Assembly (NCBI RefSeq): GCF_024505045.1
Contig: NZ_JANIBM010000004.1
Location: 1 to 64,000, forward strand
Origin: Methylomonas aurea
GTDB lineage: Bacteria > Pseudomonadota > Gammaproteobacteria > Methylococcales > Methylomonadaceae
Length of the DNA: 64,000 nucleotides
Reading direction: 5' to 3'
Shown here: piece after piece, positions 45,423 through 55,124 of the stretch
How the letters are laid out: the number at the start of each line of letters is the position of its first letter
Numbering within the stretch: the first letter of the stretch is position 1
Position numbers and translations under genes: made by a program
The notes under the pieces: generated by a model
The model's input: only the letters and a program-made list of their open reading frames with translations
What the model was told of the DNA's origin: nothing
The model's database searches: none

Positions 45423-47738
45423 ATGAGCAAAAGTTTAGTCATTGTAGAGTCGCCTGCAAAATGCAAAACCATCGAAAAATACCTGGGTAAAGACTTTCAG
45501 GTACTCGCCTCCTACGGCCACGTTCGCGATCTGATACCTAAGGAAGGTGCGGTCGATCCGGACAACGGCTTCGCCATGAAATATCAAGTGATAGACCGTA
45601 ACCAGCGGCATTTGCAGGAAATCGGCAAGGCAGTCAAGAACGTCGATACCTTATACCTGGCTACCGACCCGGATCGAGAGGGGGAGGCAATTTCCTGGCA
45701 TGTATTCGAGCATTTGAAAGAAAAGAAATTGCTGAAAGACAAGGAAGTGCGGCGGGTCGTATTTCATGAAATCACCAAAAAAGCCGTAACCGAAGCCATC
45801 GCTCATCCGACCGAATTGTCCAACAGCCTGGTCAACGCCCAGCAAGCGCGGCGAGCATTGGATTATTTGGTGGGCTTCAATCTGTCGCCGTTGTTGTGGA
45901 AAAAAATCCGCCGCGGTTTATCCGCAGGCAGGGTGCAGAGTCCGGCGCTGCGAATGATCGTCGAACGCGAGATGGAGATCGAAGCGTTCAAGACCCGGGA
46001 ATACTGGTCGCATACTGCCGAAGCCAACGCCCAAGGACAGGTATTCAAAGCCAAATTGACCCATTTCAACGGCGAGAAGCTGAATCAATTCAGTTTTACC
46101 GACGAGACGCAAGCGCACCAGGTCCGGCAAACATTGTTGGATGCGGCCGACGGCCAATTGATTGTCGCCAAGCTGGAAAAGAAGCAGCGCAGCAAGCATC
46201 CGGCGCCGCCGTTCATCACCTCTACCCTGCAGCAGGAAGCCGCGCGGAAGCTGGGGTTCACCACCAAACGCACGATGATGGTTGCCCAGCAGTTGTACGA
46301 GGGCATCGATCTCGGTGGCGAAACCGTGGGCTTGATTTCCTATATGCGTACCGACTCGGTGAATCTGGCCGAGGAGGCCATTGCCGATATTCGCGGCTTG
46401 ATCGCAGAAAAATACGGTGCCGAAAATGTGCCGAAAGAGCCGCGTCAATTCAAAACCAAATCCAAAAACGCCCAGGAGGCGCACGAGGCGATTCGGCCGA
46501 CCTCGGTGCAGCGCTTACCGGATCAGGTCAAGGGCCGGCTGACGGCGGAACAGTTCAAACTTTACGACCTGATCTGGAAACGTACCGTGGCCTGCCAAAT
46601 GATTCACGCGACGTTGAATCAGGTGGCCGTGGATCTGAATTGCGGCAGCGACAAAAATGTGTTCCGCGCTACCGGTTCCACAGTAACCAACCCTGGTTTC
46701 ATGATGGTCTACCTGGAAGGCGTCGACGACAGCAAGGAAGCCGCGGACGACCAGGAGAGTATTCTGCCGCCGATGGAGGAGGGGCGGCCAGTGAAGTTGC
46801 AGGAGATCGTTGCAGCCCAGCATTTTACCGAACCGCCACCGCGCTACAGCGAGGCCAGCCTGGTCAAAGCTTTGGAGGAGTACGGCATCGGTCGGCCGTC
46901 GACCTATGCCGCGATCATTTCCACGCTGCAAAACCGCGAGTACGTGACAATAGAAAACAAGCGTTTTTATCCGACCGACGTCGGCCGTATCGTCAACAAA
47001 TTCCTGACCGAGCATTTCACCAAATACGTCGATTACAGTTTCACCGCCAACTTGGAGGATGAGTTGGACGCGGTATCGCGCGGCGAAAAGGATTGGATTC
47101 CGTTGATGAACGACTTCTGGCGGCCGTTTACCCAGTTGATCAACGAGAAAGAAGAGAGCGTTCAGCGCAAGGACGTCACGCAGGAGAGTATCGACGAGAA
47201 ATGCCCGGAATGCGGTAGCGCGTTGTCGATTCGGTTGGGCCGGAACGGTCGCTTCATCGGTTGTACCAATTATCCGACCTGCTCATACACCCGCAATCTT
47301 GGCGAGGACAATGCCGTGGCGACCGGGGAGCCGGAAGTGGTGGAAGGCCGAGTCTGCCCGAAGTGCGAGTCGGCGTTGGTGATTAAGACCGGTCGTTACG
47401 GCAAGTTCGTCGGCTGCAGCGCGTATCCGAAATGCAAGCATATCGAACCGCTGGAGAAGCCGCAGGAAACCGGGGTCGAATGCCCGCAGTGCAAGAAAGG
47501 CGCGATTTTGAAGCGCAAGGCGCGTAGCGGCAAGATTTTCTACTCCTGTTCGGAATACCCTAAATGCGATTACGCGTTATGGGACGCGCCGATCAAGGAA
47601 GAGTGCCCGGATTGCCATTGGCCGATCTTAACTCTAAAAACCACGAAACGCCGCGGTACCGAAAAAGTCTGCCCGCAAAAGGAATGTAAGTACGCAACGC
47701 CTTACGAAGGCGATGCGGCGGATGTCAGCGGGCCTTAA
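45423..47738 (+). CDS. topA: DNA topoisomerase I
   Basis: TopA relaxes negative supercoils by single-strand passage. The 771-residue type IA enzyme has the Toprim domain (SLVIVESPAKCKTIEKYLGK; TDPDREGEAISWH), the catalytic Tyr in GLISYMRTDSVNL, and four C-terminal zinc-ribbon repeats beginning about residue 590 (CPECGSALSI, CPKCESALVI, CPQCKKGAIL, CPDCHWPILT). The number of ribbons is in the normal range. It converges with the DUF192 gene 11 bp away. Confidence 0.97.
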   Translation: MSKSLVIVESPAKCKTIEKYLGKDFQVLASYGHVRDLIPKEGAVDPDNGFAMKYQVIDRNQRHLQEIGKAVKNVDTLYLATDPDREGEAISWHVFEHLKEKKLLKDKEVRRVVFHEITKKAVTEAIAHPTELSNSLVNAQQARRALDYLVGFNLSPLLWKKIRRGLSAGRVQSPALRMIVEREMEIEAFKTREYWSHTAEANAQGQVFKAKLTHFNGEKLNQFSFTDETQAHQVRQTLLDAADGQLIVAKLEKKQRSKHPAPPFITSTLQQEAARKLGFTTKRTMMVAQQLYEGIDLGGETVGLISYMRTDSVNLAEEAIADIRGLIAEKYGAENVPKEPRQFKTKSKNAQEAHEAIRPTSVQRLPDQVKGRLTAEQFKLYDLIWKRTVACQMIHATLNQVAVDLNCGSDKNVFRATGSTVTNPGFMMVYLEGVDDSKEAADDQESILPPMEEGRPVKLQEIVAAQHFTEPPPRYSEASLVKALEEYGIGRPSTYAAIISTLQNREYVTIENKRFYPTDVGRIVNKFLTEHFTKYVDYSFTANLEDELDAVSRGEKDWIPLMNDFWRPFTQLINEKEESVQRKDVTQESIDEKCPECGSALSIRLGRNGRFIGCTNYPTCSYTRNLGEDNAVATGEPEVVEGRVCPKCESALVIKTGRYGKFVGCSAYPKCKHIEPLEKPQETGVECPQCKKGAILKRKARSGKIFYSCSEYPKCDYALWDAPIKEECPDCHWPILTLKTTKRRGTEKVCPQKECKYATPYEGDAADVSGP

Positions 47739-47749
47739 TTGGCCTCGGT

Positions 47750-48220
47750 TTACGGAAGTCCGGCGGGCAGGGTTATTTTTCGGCCGAGGCCTAGTCCGTG
47801 CCGGTCGACAAAGCCGGCCGGCAATTCCAGCATGTATTGAGCGGGAATCTGCGAATCGTAAATCTGGCAGGGATCTTTTCTGCAGGGCGGTAAATTTTTC
47901 AAGATAGCGACGATCTCGGCGTCTGCGGAGATGAATAATACGTCGAGAGCTATCAATGTGTTCTTCATCCACATGCTGCGCGGGCGTTGGTCCGCATAAA
48001 CAAACAGCATGCCTTGGGCTGGCCCCAGTTCCTGACGAAACATCAGCCCCAACTCGCGTTGTTCGGCCGTGCTGGCGATAGCCACGTAGACCGGGTGTTG
48101 TTCGTTTTCAAAAAAAAGTTTGTTTGGGAATGTGTTTTGGTCCGCTGCGAGTGCCAGGCCATGTGTCGGTGCGGAGTTTAACATCAGGGCAGCGATCGCG
48201 CTGCGCAGTCGATTGTTCAT
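47750..48220 (-). CDS. DUF192 family exported protein
   Basis: This 156-residue protein has a signal-like start (MNNRLRSAIAALMLNSAPTH, then LALAAD) and the DUF192 domain with TAEQRELGLMFRQELGPAQG, LFVYADQRPRSMWMKNTLI and LELPAGFVDRHGLGLG. The family is common, often secreted, and without a settled function. The frame continues upstream to 48394, but that part overlaps tRNA-Leu on the other strand, so the ATG at 48220 is taken. Confidence 0.88.
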   Translation of the reverse strand: MNNRLRSAIAALMLNSAPTHGLALAADQNTFPNKLFFENEQHPVYVAIASTAEQRELGLMFRQELGPAQGMLFVYADQRPRSMWMKNTLIALDVLFISADAEIVAILKNLPPCRKDPCQIYDSQIPAQYMLELPAGFVDRHGLGLGRKITLPAGLP

Positions 48221-48288
48221 TGCGGAAGCGGTTAAACCGGGTTGTCTTTGCTTGGGCTGCTGATTATAATGTCGCGTTCCTTTGTTTT

Positions 48289-48372
<84 letters not shown>

Positions 48373-48479
48373 TACCCGCTTCGTTCGTCACCATACGACT
48401 TTAAGCTCCCCGGATTTGAACATCGTCGACGGTTCTCCCGAATCATAAACTCCTATTTTCTAGTTATCGAGGTAAAGCA

Positions 48480-49772
48480 ATGCAAGTTTCTGTCGAGAAG
48501 ACATCAGAATTAAGCCGGAAAATGACGGTCAGTATTCCTGACGCCGTGGTTCAGGAAAAAATGGAAACTCGCTTCAAAACTCTGGCTCGCACCGTAAAGG
48601 TCGATGGTTTCCGCCCCGGTAAAGTGCCGGCGAGCATGGTGAAAAAGCTTTACGGCGATCGGGTCAGAAGTGAAGTGACCGGCGATTTGATTCAATCGAC
48701 TTATTTCGAAGCCTTGCAGCAACAGGACTTGAATCCGGCAGGCCATCCGCATATTCATCCCAGCGAAAAAACCGAAGGCTTTGAATACGTGGCCGAATTT
48801 GAAGTGTATCCGGAAATTGCCCTGGATGGCATCGGCAACTTGCAGATCGAACGCCCTAACGCAAGCGTCGAAGAAAGCGACGTCGACAACATGATCGAAA
48901 AGTTGCGGCAACAGAAAAAAACCTGGAATGTTGTCGAGCGCGCATCGCAAGAAGGCGATAAAGTCCTAATCCATTTTTCTGGTACGTGCGAAGGCGAAAA
49001 TTTCACCGACGGTAAAGTCGAGAACTATCAGGTCGAAATCGGCGGAAAGCAGATGATTCCTGGTTTCGAGGATGAACTGAAAGGCCTCAGCGCGGGTGAA
49101 AGCAAAACCTTTACCGTGACTTTTCCGGAAAAATACAACAGCGAAAAGTTGGCCGGCAAACCGGCTGAGTTCGCGGTGGAATTAGTTAAGGTCGAAGAGC
49201 CAGTGTTGCCCGAAGTCGATGCCGACTTCATCAAAGCTTATGGTGTGGAAGAAGGCGACGCGGCGACATTTCGTGCCGATGTTCGCGCCAACATGGAGCG
49301 TGAACTGGCGCAAGGCTTGAAAAACAAATTGAAAACCGCAGTGATGGATGCATTGTTCGAGCACGTTCCGGTCTCGATCCCGAATGCATTGATCGACCAG
49401 GAAATTCAAGCGTTGATGAAGCCTTACGCGGAACGGGCGAAAAATATGCGCTTGAAACTGGAAGATCTGAATCTGCCGCGCGATATGTTCGAAGAACAGG
49501 CCAAACGTCGCGTCGCATTGGGCTTGATTTTGGGCGAAATCATCCATAAAAACGAATTGAAGGTCGATGCCGACAAAGTGCGTGCTGTCGTCGAAGATAT
49601 GGCCAAGAGCTACGAACGCCCCGAAGACGTCGTGAACTGGTATTATGCGGACAAGTCTCGGCTGAACGACGTGCAACAAATGGTTCTCGAGGACCAGGCT
49701 GTAGCATGGATCGTAGGCCAGGCTAAAGTCGCCGACGTCACCGTCGGTTTTGATCAGGTAATGGAGCGATAG
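48480..49772 (+). CDS. tig: Trigger factor chaperone
   Basis: Trigger factor binds the ribosome at L23 and folds nascent chains. The 430-residue protein has the N-terminal ribosome-binding domain with GFRPGKVPASMVKKLYG (about 40-56), the FKBP-type prolyl isomerase domain (about 150-245; HFSGTCEGENFTDGK) and the helical C-terminal chaperone domain. AGGT precedes the ATG. It heads the conserved tig-clpP-clpX-lon series. Confidence 0.98.
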   Translation: MQVSVEKTSELSRKMTVSIPDAVVQEKMETRFKTLARTVKVDGFRPGKVPASMVKKLYGDRVRSEVTGDLIQSTYFEALQQQDLNPAGHPHIHPSEKTEGFEYVAEFEVYPEIALDGIGNLQIERPNASVEESDVDNMIEKLRQQKKTWNVVERASQEGDKVLIHFSGTCEGENFTDGKVENYQVEIGGKQMIPGFEDELKGLSAGESKTFTVTFPEKYNSEKLAGKPAEFAVELVKVEEPVLPEVDADFIKAYGVEEGDAATFRADVRANMERELAQGLKNKLKTAVMDALFEHVPVSIPNALIDQEIQALMKPYAERAKNMRLKLEDLNLPRDMFEEQAKRRVALGLILGEIIHKNELKVDADKVRAVVEDMAKSYERPEDVVNWYYADKSRLNDVQQMVLEDQAVAWIVGQAKVADVTVGFDQVMER

Positions 49773-49790
49773 CGACAATGAGGGCTTAAC

Positions 49791-50426
49791 GTGTTTAACC
49801 AAAATGTGATTAGCGAAATGATGGCGCCGCAAGCGGCGGGCGGTCTAGTGCCGATAGTGGTTGAACAAACAGCCCGTGGGGAAAGATCGTTTGATATATA
49901 CTCCCGCTTACTGAAAGAGCGGGTCATTTTTCTGGTGGGTAAGGTTGAGGATTACATGGCCAATCTGGTCGTGGCTCAATTATTGTTCCTGGAATCTGAG
50001 AACCCGGATAAGGATATTCATCTGTACATCAACTCGCCGGGCGGATCGGTAACCGCGGGCATGGCCATCTACGACACGATGCAGTTTATCAAGCCGGATG
50101 TCAGTACCATGTGCATTGGTCAGGCAGCCAGTATGGGCGCGTTGTTACTGGCTGGCGGGGCCGCGGGTAAACGTTACTGTTTGCCTCACTCCCGGGTCAT
50201 GATCCACCAGCCTCTGGGTGGTTTCCAGGGGCAGGCTTCGGATATCGACATCCATGCGCGGGAGATACTGCAGATTCGGGACCGGTTGAACAAAGTGCTG
50301 GCTCACCACACTGGCCAGTCCTTGCAAAAGATCGAACAGGACACCGATAGGGATAATTTCCTGAGTGCCGAACAGGCCGTGGATTACGGTTTGATCGATA
50401 AGGTATTGACCAGCCGTAGCTTTTAA
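49791..50426 (+). CDS. clpP: ATP-dependent Clp protease proteolytic subunit
   Basis: ClpP forms the tetradecameric serine protease barrel. The 211-residue protein has the catalytic Ser in [14 protein letters not shown], His in [11 protein letters not shown] and a downstream Asp in EQDTDRDNF. The start is GTG at 49791, 18 bp after tig, with GAGGG upstream. It works with ClpX, encoded next, and possibly ClpA elsewhere. Confidence 0.98.
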   Translation: MFNQNVISEMMAPQAAGGLVPIVVEQTARGERSFDIYSRLLKERVIFLVGKVEDYMANLVVAQLLFLESENPDKDIHLYINSPGGSVTAGMAIYDTMQFIKPDVSTMCIGQAASMGALLLAGGAAGKRYCLPHSRVMIHQPLGGFQGQASDIDIHAREILQIRDRLNKVLAHHTGQSLQKIEQDTDRDNFLSAEQAVDYGLIDKVLTSRSF

Positions 50427-50528
50427 ATCGGCGCACCCCGGTTGCCGCGATGTGCGGGGGAGTTTACTATTGGTTTTTGAAGTATTTCATCTCTGTGATG
50501 AAGCGAAGTGAAACGGTGGAGTCTGTCT

Positions 50529-51806
50529 ATGAGTAGAGACAAGAAAGGTAAAGACGACGAAAAGCTTCTTTACTGTTCTTTTTGCGGTAAAAGTCAAAAT
50601 GAAGTGCGGAAACTGATTGCCGGGCCATCCGTTTATGTTTGCGACGAGTGTGTCGAGCTTTGCAACGACATCATCAGGGACGAATTGCTCGAAGACGAAA
50701 TGGCGGTATCCGGCGGTGCGTTGCCTAAACCTAAAGAAATCAAAGCCGAATTGGATAATTACGTAATCGGTCAGGAGAATGCCAAGAAAATTCTGGCGGT
50801 AGCCGTTTACAATCACTACAAACGCCTGCGTAGCAACAGCAAGAAAAGCGATGTCGAGTTGGCGAAAAGTAACATTCTGTTGATCGGCCCTACCGGGTCC
50901 GGCAAGACCTTGTTAGCGGAAACGCTAGCCAGATTGTTGGATGTACCGTTCACGATCGCGGACGCGACGACTCTGACCGAAGCCGGGTATGTTGGCGAGG
51001 ACGTCGAAAATATCATTCTGAAGATTCTGCAAAAGTGCGACTACGACGTAGAGAAGGCGGAAACCGGTATCGTCTACATCGACGAGATCGACAAAATCTC
51101 GCGTAAATCCGATAACCCGTCGATTACCCGGGATGTTTCCGGCGAAGGGGTGCAGCAGGCATTGCTCAAACTGATCGAAGGCACGGTAGCTTCGGTGCCG
51201 CCGCAAGGCGGACGCAAGCATCCGCAGCAGGATTTTCTGCAGGTGAATACCGCGAATATTCTGTTTATCGTCGGCGGTGCTTTTGCCGGATTGGACAAGG
51301 TTATCAAAAATCGTACCGAGAAAGGCGGGATCGGTTTTGCTGCGGAAGTCAAAGCCAAGGACGACAACAGAAATGTCGGCGAGATTTTTGCCGATGTCCG
51401 TGCTGAAGATTTGATCAAATACGGTTTGATCCCAGAGTTCGTCGGTCGTCTGCCGGTTATCGCCACGCTGGATGAATTGGACGAGGCGGCGTTGATCCAA
51501 ATTCTGACGCAGCCGAAAAATGCGTTGATCAAGCAATACAAGCATTTGTTCGAAATGGAAGGCGCCGAACTGGAATTTAGAGACGATTCTCTGGCGGCGA
51601 TTGCGCGCAAGTCGATGGAGCGAAAAACCGGCGCCCGCGGATTGCGTACTATCGTCGAAAATGTGCTGTTGGATACGATGTACGAATTGCCTTCCAACGA
51701 CAAAATCTCGAAAGTCGTGATCGACGAAAGCGTGATTTTGGGCAATTCCGAACCTATTTTGGTGTACGAAACAGAACCGAAATTAGCGGCATCCGACGCC
51801 TCTTAA
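50529..51806 (+). CDS. clpX: ATP-dependent unfoldase ClpX
   Basis: ClpX recognises and unfolds substrates for ClpP. The 425-residue protein has the N-terminal zinc domain (CSFCGK and CDECVELC), Walker A GPTGSGKT, the Walker B region VYIDEIDKI, and an IGF-like loop region [10 protein letters not shown] take the ATG at 50529 ([15 protein letters not shown]), preceded by GGAGT at 50518-50522. An upstream ATG-like start at 50508 adds seven residues. A strong terminator follows. Confidence 0.98.
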   Translation: MSRDKKGKDDEKLLYCSFCGKSQNEVRKLIAGPSVYVCDECVELCNDIIRDELLEDEMAVSGGALPKPKEIKAELDNYVIGQENAKKILAVAVYNHYKRLRSNSKKSDVELAKSNILLIGPTGSGKTLLAETLARLLDVPFTIADATTLTEAGYVGEDVENIILKILQKCDYDVEKAETGIVYIDEIDKISRKSDNPSITRDVSGEGVQQALLKLIEGTVASVPPQGGRKHPQQDFLQVNTANILFIVGGAFAGLDKVIKNRTEKGGIGFAAEVKAKDDNRNVGEIFADVRAEDLIKYGLIPEFVGRLPVIATLDELDEAALIQILTQPKNALIKQYKHLFEMEGAELEFRDDSLAAIARKSMERKTGARGLRTIVENVLLDTMYELPSNDKISKVVIDESVILGNSEPILVYETEPKLAASDAS

Positions 51807-51847
51807 GCACTAAACTGTGCTTGCGGCCCGGCCGAAGCTAAAAATCA

Positions 51848-51880
51848 GGGGGCTTTGCTCGGCAAAGCTCCCTTTTTTTT
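51848..51880 (+). terminator. Rho-independent terminator after clpX
   Basis: GGGGGCTTTGC-tcg-GCAAAGCTCCC, followed by eight T residues, lies 42 bp past the clpX stop. It separates tig-clpP-clpX from lon. Confidence 0.93.
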
Positions 51881-51897
51881 GCGCCGAGTCCAAGATA

Positions 51898-51926
51898 CTT
51901 GTTTTCTCCGAGATCATCCTCATATA
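51898..51926 (+). promoter_or_regulatory. lon: Heat-shock (sigma-32) promoter of lon
   Basis: CTTGTTT, 13 bp, CCTCATATA resembles the sigma-32 consensus CTTGAAA-N13-CCCCATnT. It lies 40 bp upstream of the lon ATG. Lon is a heat-shock gene in E. coli, which supports the reading. Confidence 0.6.
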
Positions 51927-51965
51927 GGATTGACTATGTATTGACGTGCTCCGGGAGCAATTAAA

Positions 51966-54374
51966 ATGACCGATTTGAAAAACCAAGACGAACTGATCCC
52001 GGTCCTGCCTTTGCGGGACGTGGTGGTTTACCCGCATATGGTGATCCCGTTGTTTGTCGGCCGAGGCATGTCTATCGATGCACTCGATGCCGCGATCAAG
52101 CAGGATAAACAGGTACTGCTGATCGCCCAAAAACAAGCCGATGTCGACGAGCCTGGCTTCGACGATTTGTATAAGGTTGGAACTCTAGCCAACATCCTGC
52201 AATTGCTGAAATTGCCGGACGGCACCGTGAAAGTATTGGTGGAGGGTAGTCAACGTTGTTCGGTGATTCAATACTGCGAAGTCGACAGTTATTGCGCCGC
52301 CAGTGTGGTCGAATTGGACGACGAACTGAATATTTCCGAACAAGAAGCGGAAGTATTGCAACGCACCGCGATCAATTCGTTCGACCAGTACGTGAAGCTC
52401 AACAACAAGATTCCGCCGGAGGTATTGAACTCGCTGTCCGGCATAGACGACCCGAGCCGTCTGGCCGATACCATGGCCGCGCATATGGCGCTGAAGGTCG
52501 AAGAAAAGCAAGCCATGTTAGAGATGGTGGATGTTGCCAAGCGTCTGGAAAACCTGATGACGCTGATGGAAGGCGAAGTCGATATTCTAGAAATGGAAAA
52601 GAAAATTCGCGGCCGTGTCAAAAAACAGATGGAAAAGAACCAGCGCGAATACTATCTGAACGAGCAAATGAAGGCGATTCAGAAGGAACTGGGCGAAATG
52701 GACGAGGCCAGCAACGAAATCGAAGAGTTGGAGAAGAAAATCGCCGCAGCGGGTATGTCGGCAGAGGCTAAATCGAAGGCGACGGCCGAATTGAACAAGC
52801 TGAAAATGATGTCGCCGATGTCTGCCGAAGCGACCGTGGTACGTAACTACATCGATTGGATGGTGAACGTGCCGTGGAAGAAAAAGACTAAAGTTCGCCA
52901 CGACCTGAAAGTGGCCGAAGAGGTGCTGGAAGCCGAACATTTCGGGCTGGAGCGGGTCAAAGAGCGGATTCTGGAGTACCTCGCCGTGCAGCAGCGGGTC
53001 AAAGCGTTGAAAGGGCCGATTTTGTGCTTGGTCGGGCCTCCGGGGGTCGGCAAAACCTCCCTAGGGCAATCGATTGCGCGGGCCACCAACCGCAAGTACG
53101 TGCGCATGGCCTTGGGCGGGGTGAGAGACGAGGCGGAAATTCGTGGCCATCGCCGCACCTACATCGGTTCGATGCCGGGTAAGATTCTGCAGAATCTGGC
53201 GAAGATCAAAACTCGGAATCCGATGTTCCTGCTCGACGAAATCGACAAAATGGCCGCCGATTTTCGCGGCGACCCGGCATCTGCGCTGTTGGAAGTGCTT
53301 GATCCGGAACAGAACCATACCTTTGCCGACCATTACCTGGAAGTGGATTTCGACTTGTCCGACGTCATGTTCGTCGCCACCGCCAACACGATGAATATTC
53401 CGCCGGCATTATTGGACAGGATGGAAATCATTCGCTTGGCCGGTTATACCGAGGACGAGAAAATCAATATTGCCACCCGGTTTTTGATTCCGAAACAGAT
53501 CAAGAGTAACGGCTTGGCCGAATCGGAAATCCATATCTCGGAAGGTGCGGTAAAAGACATCGTGCGCTACTACACACGGGAAGCCGGCGTGCGCGGACTG
53601 GAACGAGAAATATCGAAAATTTGCCGCAAGGTGGTCAAGGACCTGCTGTTGAAGTCGAAAAAGTCGCGTACCTCGATCACCGAAAAGAATTTGGACAAGT
53701 ACCTCGGCGTACGCCGGTTTAGTTACGGCATGGCTGAGGATAGCGACCAAGTCGGCCAAGTGACCGGGCTAGCATGGACCGAAGTCGGTGGCGAACTGTT
53801 GACGATCGAAACCGCAGTCATGCCCGGTAAAGGCAAGCAACTCGCCACCGGCAAACTCGGCGATGTCATGAAAGAATCGATCGAGGCGGCGGTGACCGTG
53901 GCGCGTAGTCGAGCCGACATTCTGGGCATCGACAGCGAGGTGTTCCAGAAAAGTGACATTCACATCCACGTTCCGGAAGGGGCCACGCCGAAGGACGGGC
54001 CGAGCGCCGGTATCGGCATGTGCACGGCGATTATCTCGGCTCTGACCAAGATCCCGGTGCGAGCGGACGTAGCGATGACCGGCGAAATTACGCTACGGGG
54101 CGAGGTGTTACCTATTGGCGGTTTGAAGGAAAAGTTGCTGGCGGCTCACCGCGGCGGCATCGCTACGGTGGTTATTCCTGCCGAAAACGAAAAAGATTTG
54201 GCCGAAATCCCCGAAAACATCAAACGTAATCTGGCGATCAAGTGTGTGCGTTGGATCGACGAAGTCTTGGAGTTGGCGTTACAGCGCATGCCCACCCCTC
54301 TTTCCCCGGCGGAATTGTCCGATGCTGCGGCTGCAAAAGTCGAGGTAAAACAGCCAGGAGTCGTGGCACATTAA
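51966..54374 (+). CDS. lon: ATP-dependent protease Lon
   Basis: Lon degrades damaged and regulatory proteins. The 802-residue chain has the N-terminal substrate-binding domain ([20 protein letters not shown]), a coiled region, the AAA+ domain with Walker A GPPGVGKT and sensor FVATANTM, and a C-terminal protease domain with catalytic Ser in [12 protein letters not shown] (about residue 680) and the dyad Lys in [10 protein letters not shown] (about 722). This is LonA, soluble. It has its own candidate heat-shock promoter and is followed by hupB, the usual neighbour. Confidence 0.98.
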   Translation: MTDLKNQDELIPVLPLRDVVVYPHMVIPLFVGRGMSIDALDAAIKQDKQVLLIAQKQADVDEPGFDDLYKVGTLANILQLLKLPDGTVKVLVEGSQRCSVIQYCEVDSYCAASVVELDDELNISEQEAEVLQRTAINSFDQYVKLNNKIPPEVLNSLSGIDDPSRLADTMAAHMALKVEEKQAMLEMVDVAKRLENLMTLMEGEVDILEMEKKIRGRVKKQMEKNQREYYLNEQMKAIQKELGEMDEASNEIEELEKKIAAAGMSAEAKSKATAELNKLKMMSPMSAEATVVRNYIDWMVNVPWKKKTKVRHDLKVAEEVLEAEHFGLERVKERILEYLAVQQRVKALKGPILCLVGPPGVGKTSLGQSIARATNRKYVRMALGGVRDEAEIRGHRRTYIGSMPGKILQNLAKIKTRNPMFLLDEIDKMAADFRGDPASALLEVLDPEQNHTFADHYLEVDFDLSDVMFVATANTMNIPPALLDRMEIIRLAGYTEDEKINIATRFLIPKQIKSNGLAESEIHISEGAVKDIVRYYTREAGVRGLEREISKICRKVVKDLLLKSKKSRTSITEKNLDKYLGVRRFSYGMAEDSDQVGQVTGLAWTEVGGELLTIETAVMPGKGKQLATGKLGDVMKESIEAAVTVARSRADILGIDSEVFQKSDIHIHVPEGATPKDGPSAGIGMCTAIISALTKIPVRADVAMTGEITLRGEVLPIGGLKEKLLAAHRGGIATVVIPAENEKDLAEIPENIKRNLAIKCVRWIDEVLELALQRMPTPLSPAELSDAAAAKVEVKQPGVVAH

Positions 54375-54390
54375 GGGCCGGTTAAAATCC

Positions 54391-54420
54391 TTGGAAACCG
54401 CAAAAAATCACGGTTTCCAA
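54391..54420 (+). terminator. Hairpin after lon
   Basis: TTGGAAACCG-caaaaaatca-CGGTTTCCAA is a perfect 10-bp inverted repeat starting 17 bp after the lon stop. No T-run follows, so it may be an mRNA 3'-end stabiliser or a weak terminator. Confidence 0.55.
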
Positions 54421-54432
54421 GGTTTCCAATGC

Positions 54433-54462
54433 TTGACACCGATTACAGCCCGTTGATATAAA
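54433..54462 (+). promoter_or_regulatory. hupB: hupB promoter
   Basis: TTGACA, 18 bp, TATAAA is a near-consensus sigma-70 promoter about 120 bp upstream of hupB. The first arm of a 12-bp inverted repeat (CCGATTACAGCC, 54439-54450) lies inside its spacer and the second arm (54485-54496) lies just past the expected start site. Confidence 0.75.
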
Positions 54463-54496
54463 TGTCGGCCTCTCGCAGAGGAGAGGCTGTAATCGG
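54439..54496. repeat. 12-bp perfect inverted repeat at the hupB promoter
   Basis: CCGATTACAGCC at 54439-54450 and GGCTGTAATCGG at 54485-54496 are exact reverse complements separated by 34 bp. The arms straddle the -10 element and the transcription start, a layout that suits a repressor or a DNA loop; a protein is not identified. Confidence 0.6.
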
Positions 54497-54581
54497 GTTG
54501 GTGGAAAATACCGGTTGGCGGGCAAAGCATGCGTTTGTTTGCCGAGCATAATTAATACAACGACATCCTAAGGGGAAATAA

Positions 54582-54854
54582 ATGAATAAATCGGAACTTA
54601 TTGACGCTATCGCCAGTGCGTCACAGTTGACAAAAGCCGATGCTGGTAGGGCTTTGGATGGTTTTATCAAAGCTGTAGAAGACGCATTGAAACAAGGCGA
54701 TTCCGTTGCCTTGGTTGGTTTCGGTACTTTCGATGTTAAAGAAAGAGCTGAGCGCAAAGGCCGCAATCCGCAAACCGGTGAAGAGATTACCATTAAGGCC
54801 GCAAAAATTCCTGCATTTAAAGCTGGCAAATCTTTAAAAGATGCTGTAAACTAG
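54582..54854 (+). CDS. hupB: DNA-binding protein HU-beta
   Basis: HU compacts and bends DNA. The 90-residue protein starts [20 protein letters not shown] and has the DNA-grasping arm region [20 protein letters not shown] with the conserved intercalating Pro. Length is standard. AAGGGG precedes the ATG. It lies between lon and a tRNA pair, as in many gammaproteobacteria. Confidence 0.98.
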   Translation: MNKSELIDAIASASQLTKADAGRALDGFIKAVEDALKQGDSVALVGFGTFDVKERAERKGRNPQTGEEITIKAAKIPAFKAGKSLKDAVN

Positions 54855-54867
54855 TCGCTCTTTAGTC

Positions 54868-54943
54868 GGGTGCTTAGCTCAGCTGGGAGAGCATCGCCCT
54901 TACAAGGCGAGGGTCGGGGGTTCGAACCCCTCAGCACCCACCA
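54868..54943 (+). tRNA. tRNA-Val (anticodon UAC)
   Basis: The acceptor stem is GGGTGCT/AGCACCC, with encoded ACCA. The anticodon arm reads CGCCC-TTACAAG-GCG, giving UAC. The D-loop AGCTCAGCTGGGAGAGC and T-loop GTTCGAAC are standard. It begins 14 bp after hupB. Confidence 0.98.
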
Positions 54944-54949
54944 GACTTT

Positions 54950-55026
54950 GGAGCGGTAGTTCAGTTGGTTAGAATACCGGCCTGTCACGCCGGGGGTCGC
55001 GGGTTCGAGCCCCGTCCGCTCCGCCA
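54950..55026 (+). tRNA. tRNA-Asp (anticodon GUC)
   Basis: The acceptor stem is GGAGCGG/CCGCTCC, with encoded GCCA. The anticodon loop CTGTCAC gives GUC, and the T-loop GTTCGAGCC is standard. It lies 6 bp after tRNA-Val and is probably co-transcribed with it. Confidence 0.98.
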
Positions 55027-55032
55027 AAACAG

Positions 55033-55066
55033 AAACCTCGGGCCGTACGGTTCGAGGTTTTTTTTT
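55033..55066 (+). terminator. Terminator after the tRNA pair
   Basis: AAACCTCG...CGAGGTTT, with a 12-base loop and a run of nine T, lies 6 bp past tRNA-Asp. It ends the hupB-tRNA transcript before ppiD. Confidence 0.9.
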
Positions 55067-55124
55067 GCTTGTAATTTTTATCGCCTTTAGCGATCGGGTT
55101 TAATTCTGTTTAAGGAAAGCGTTT

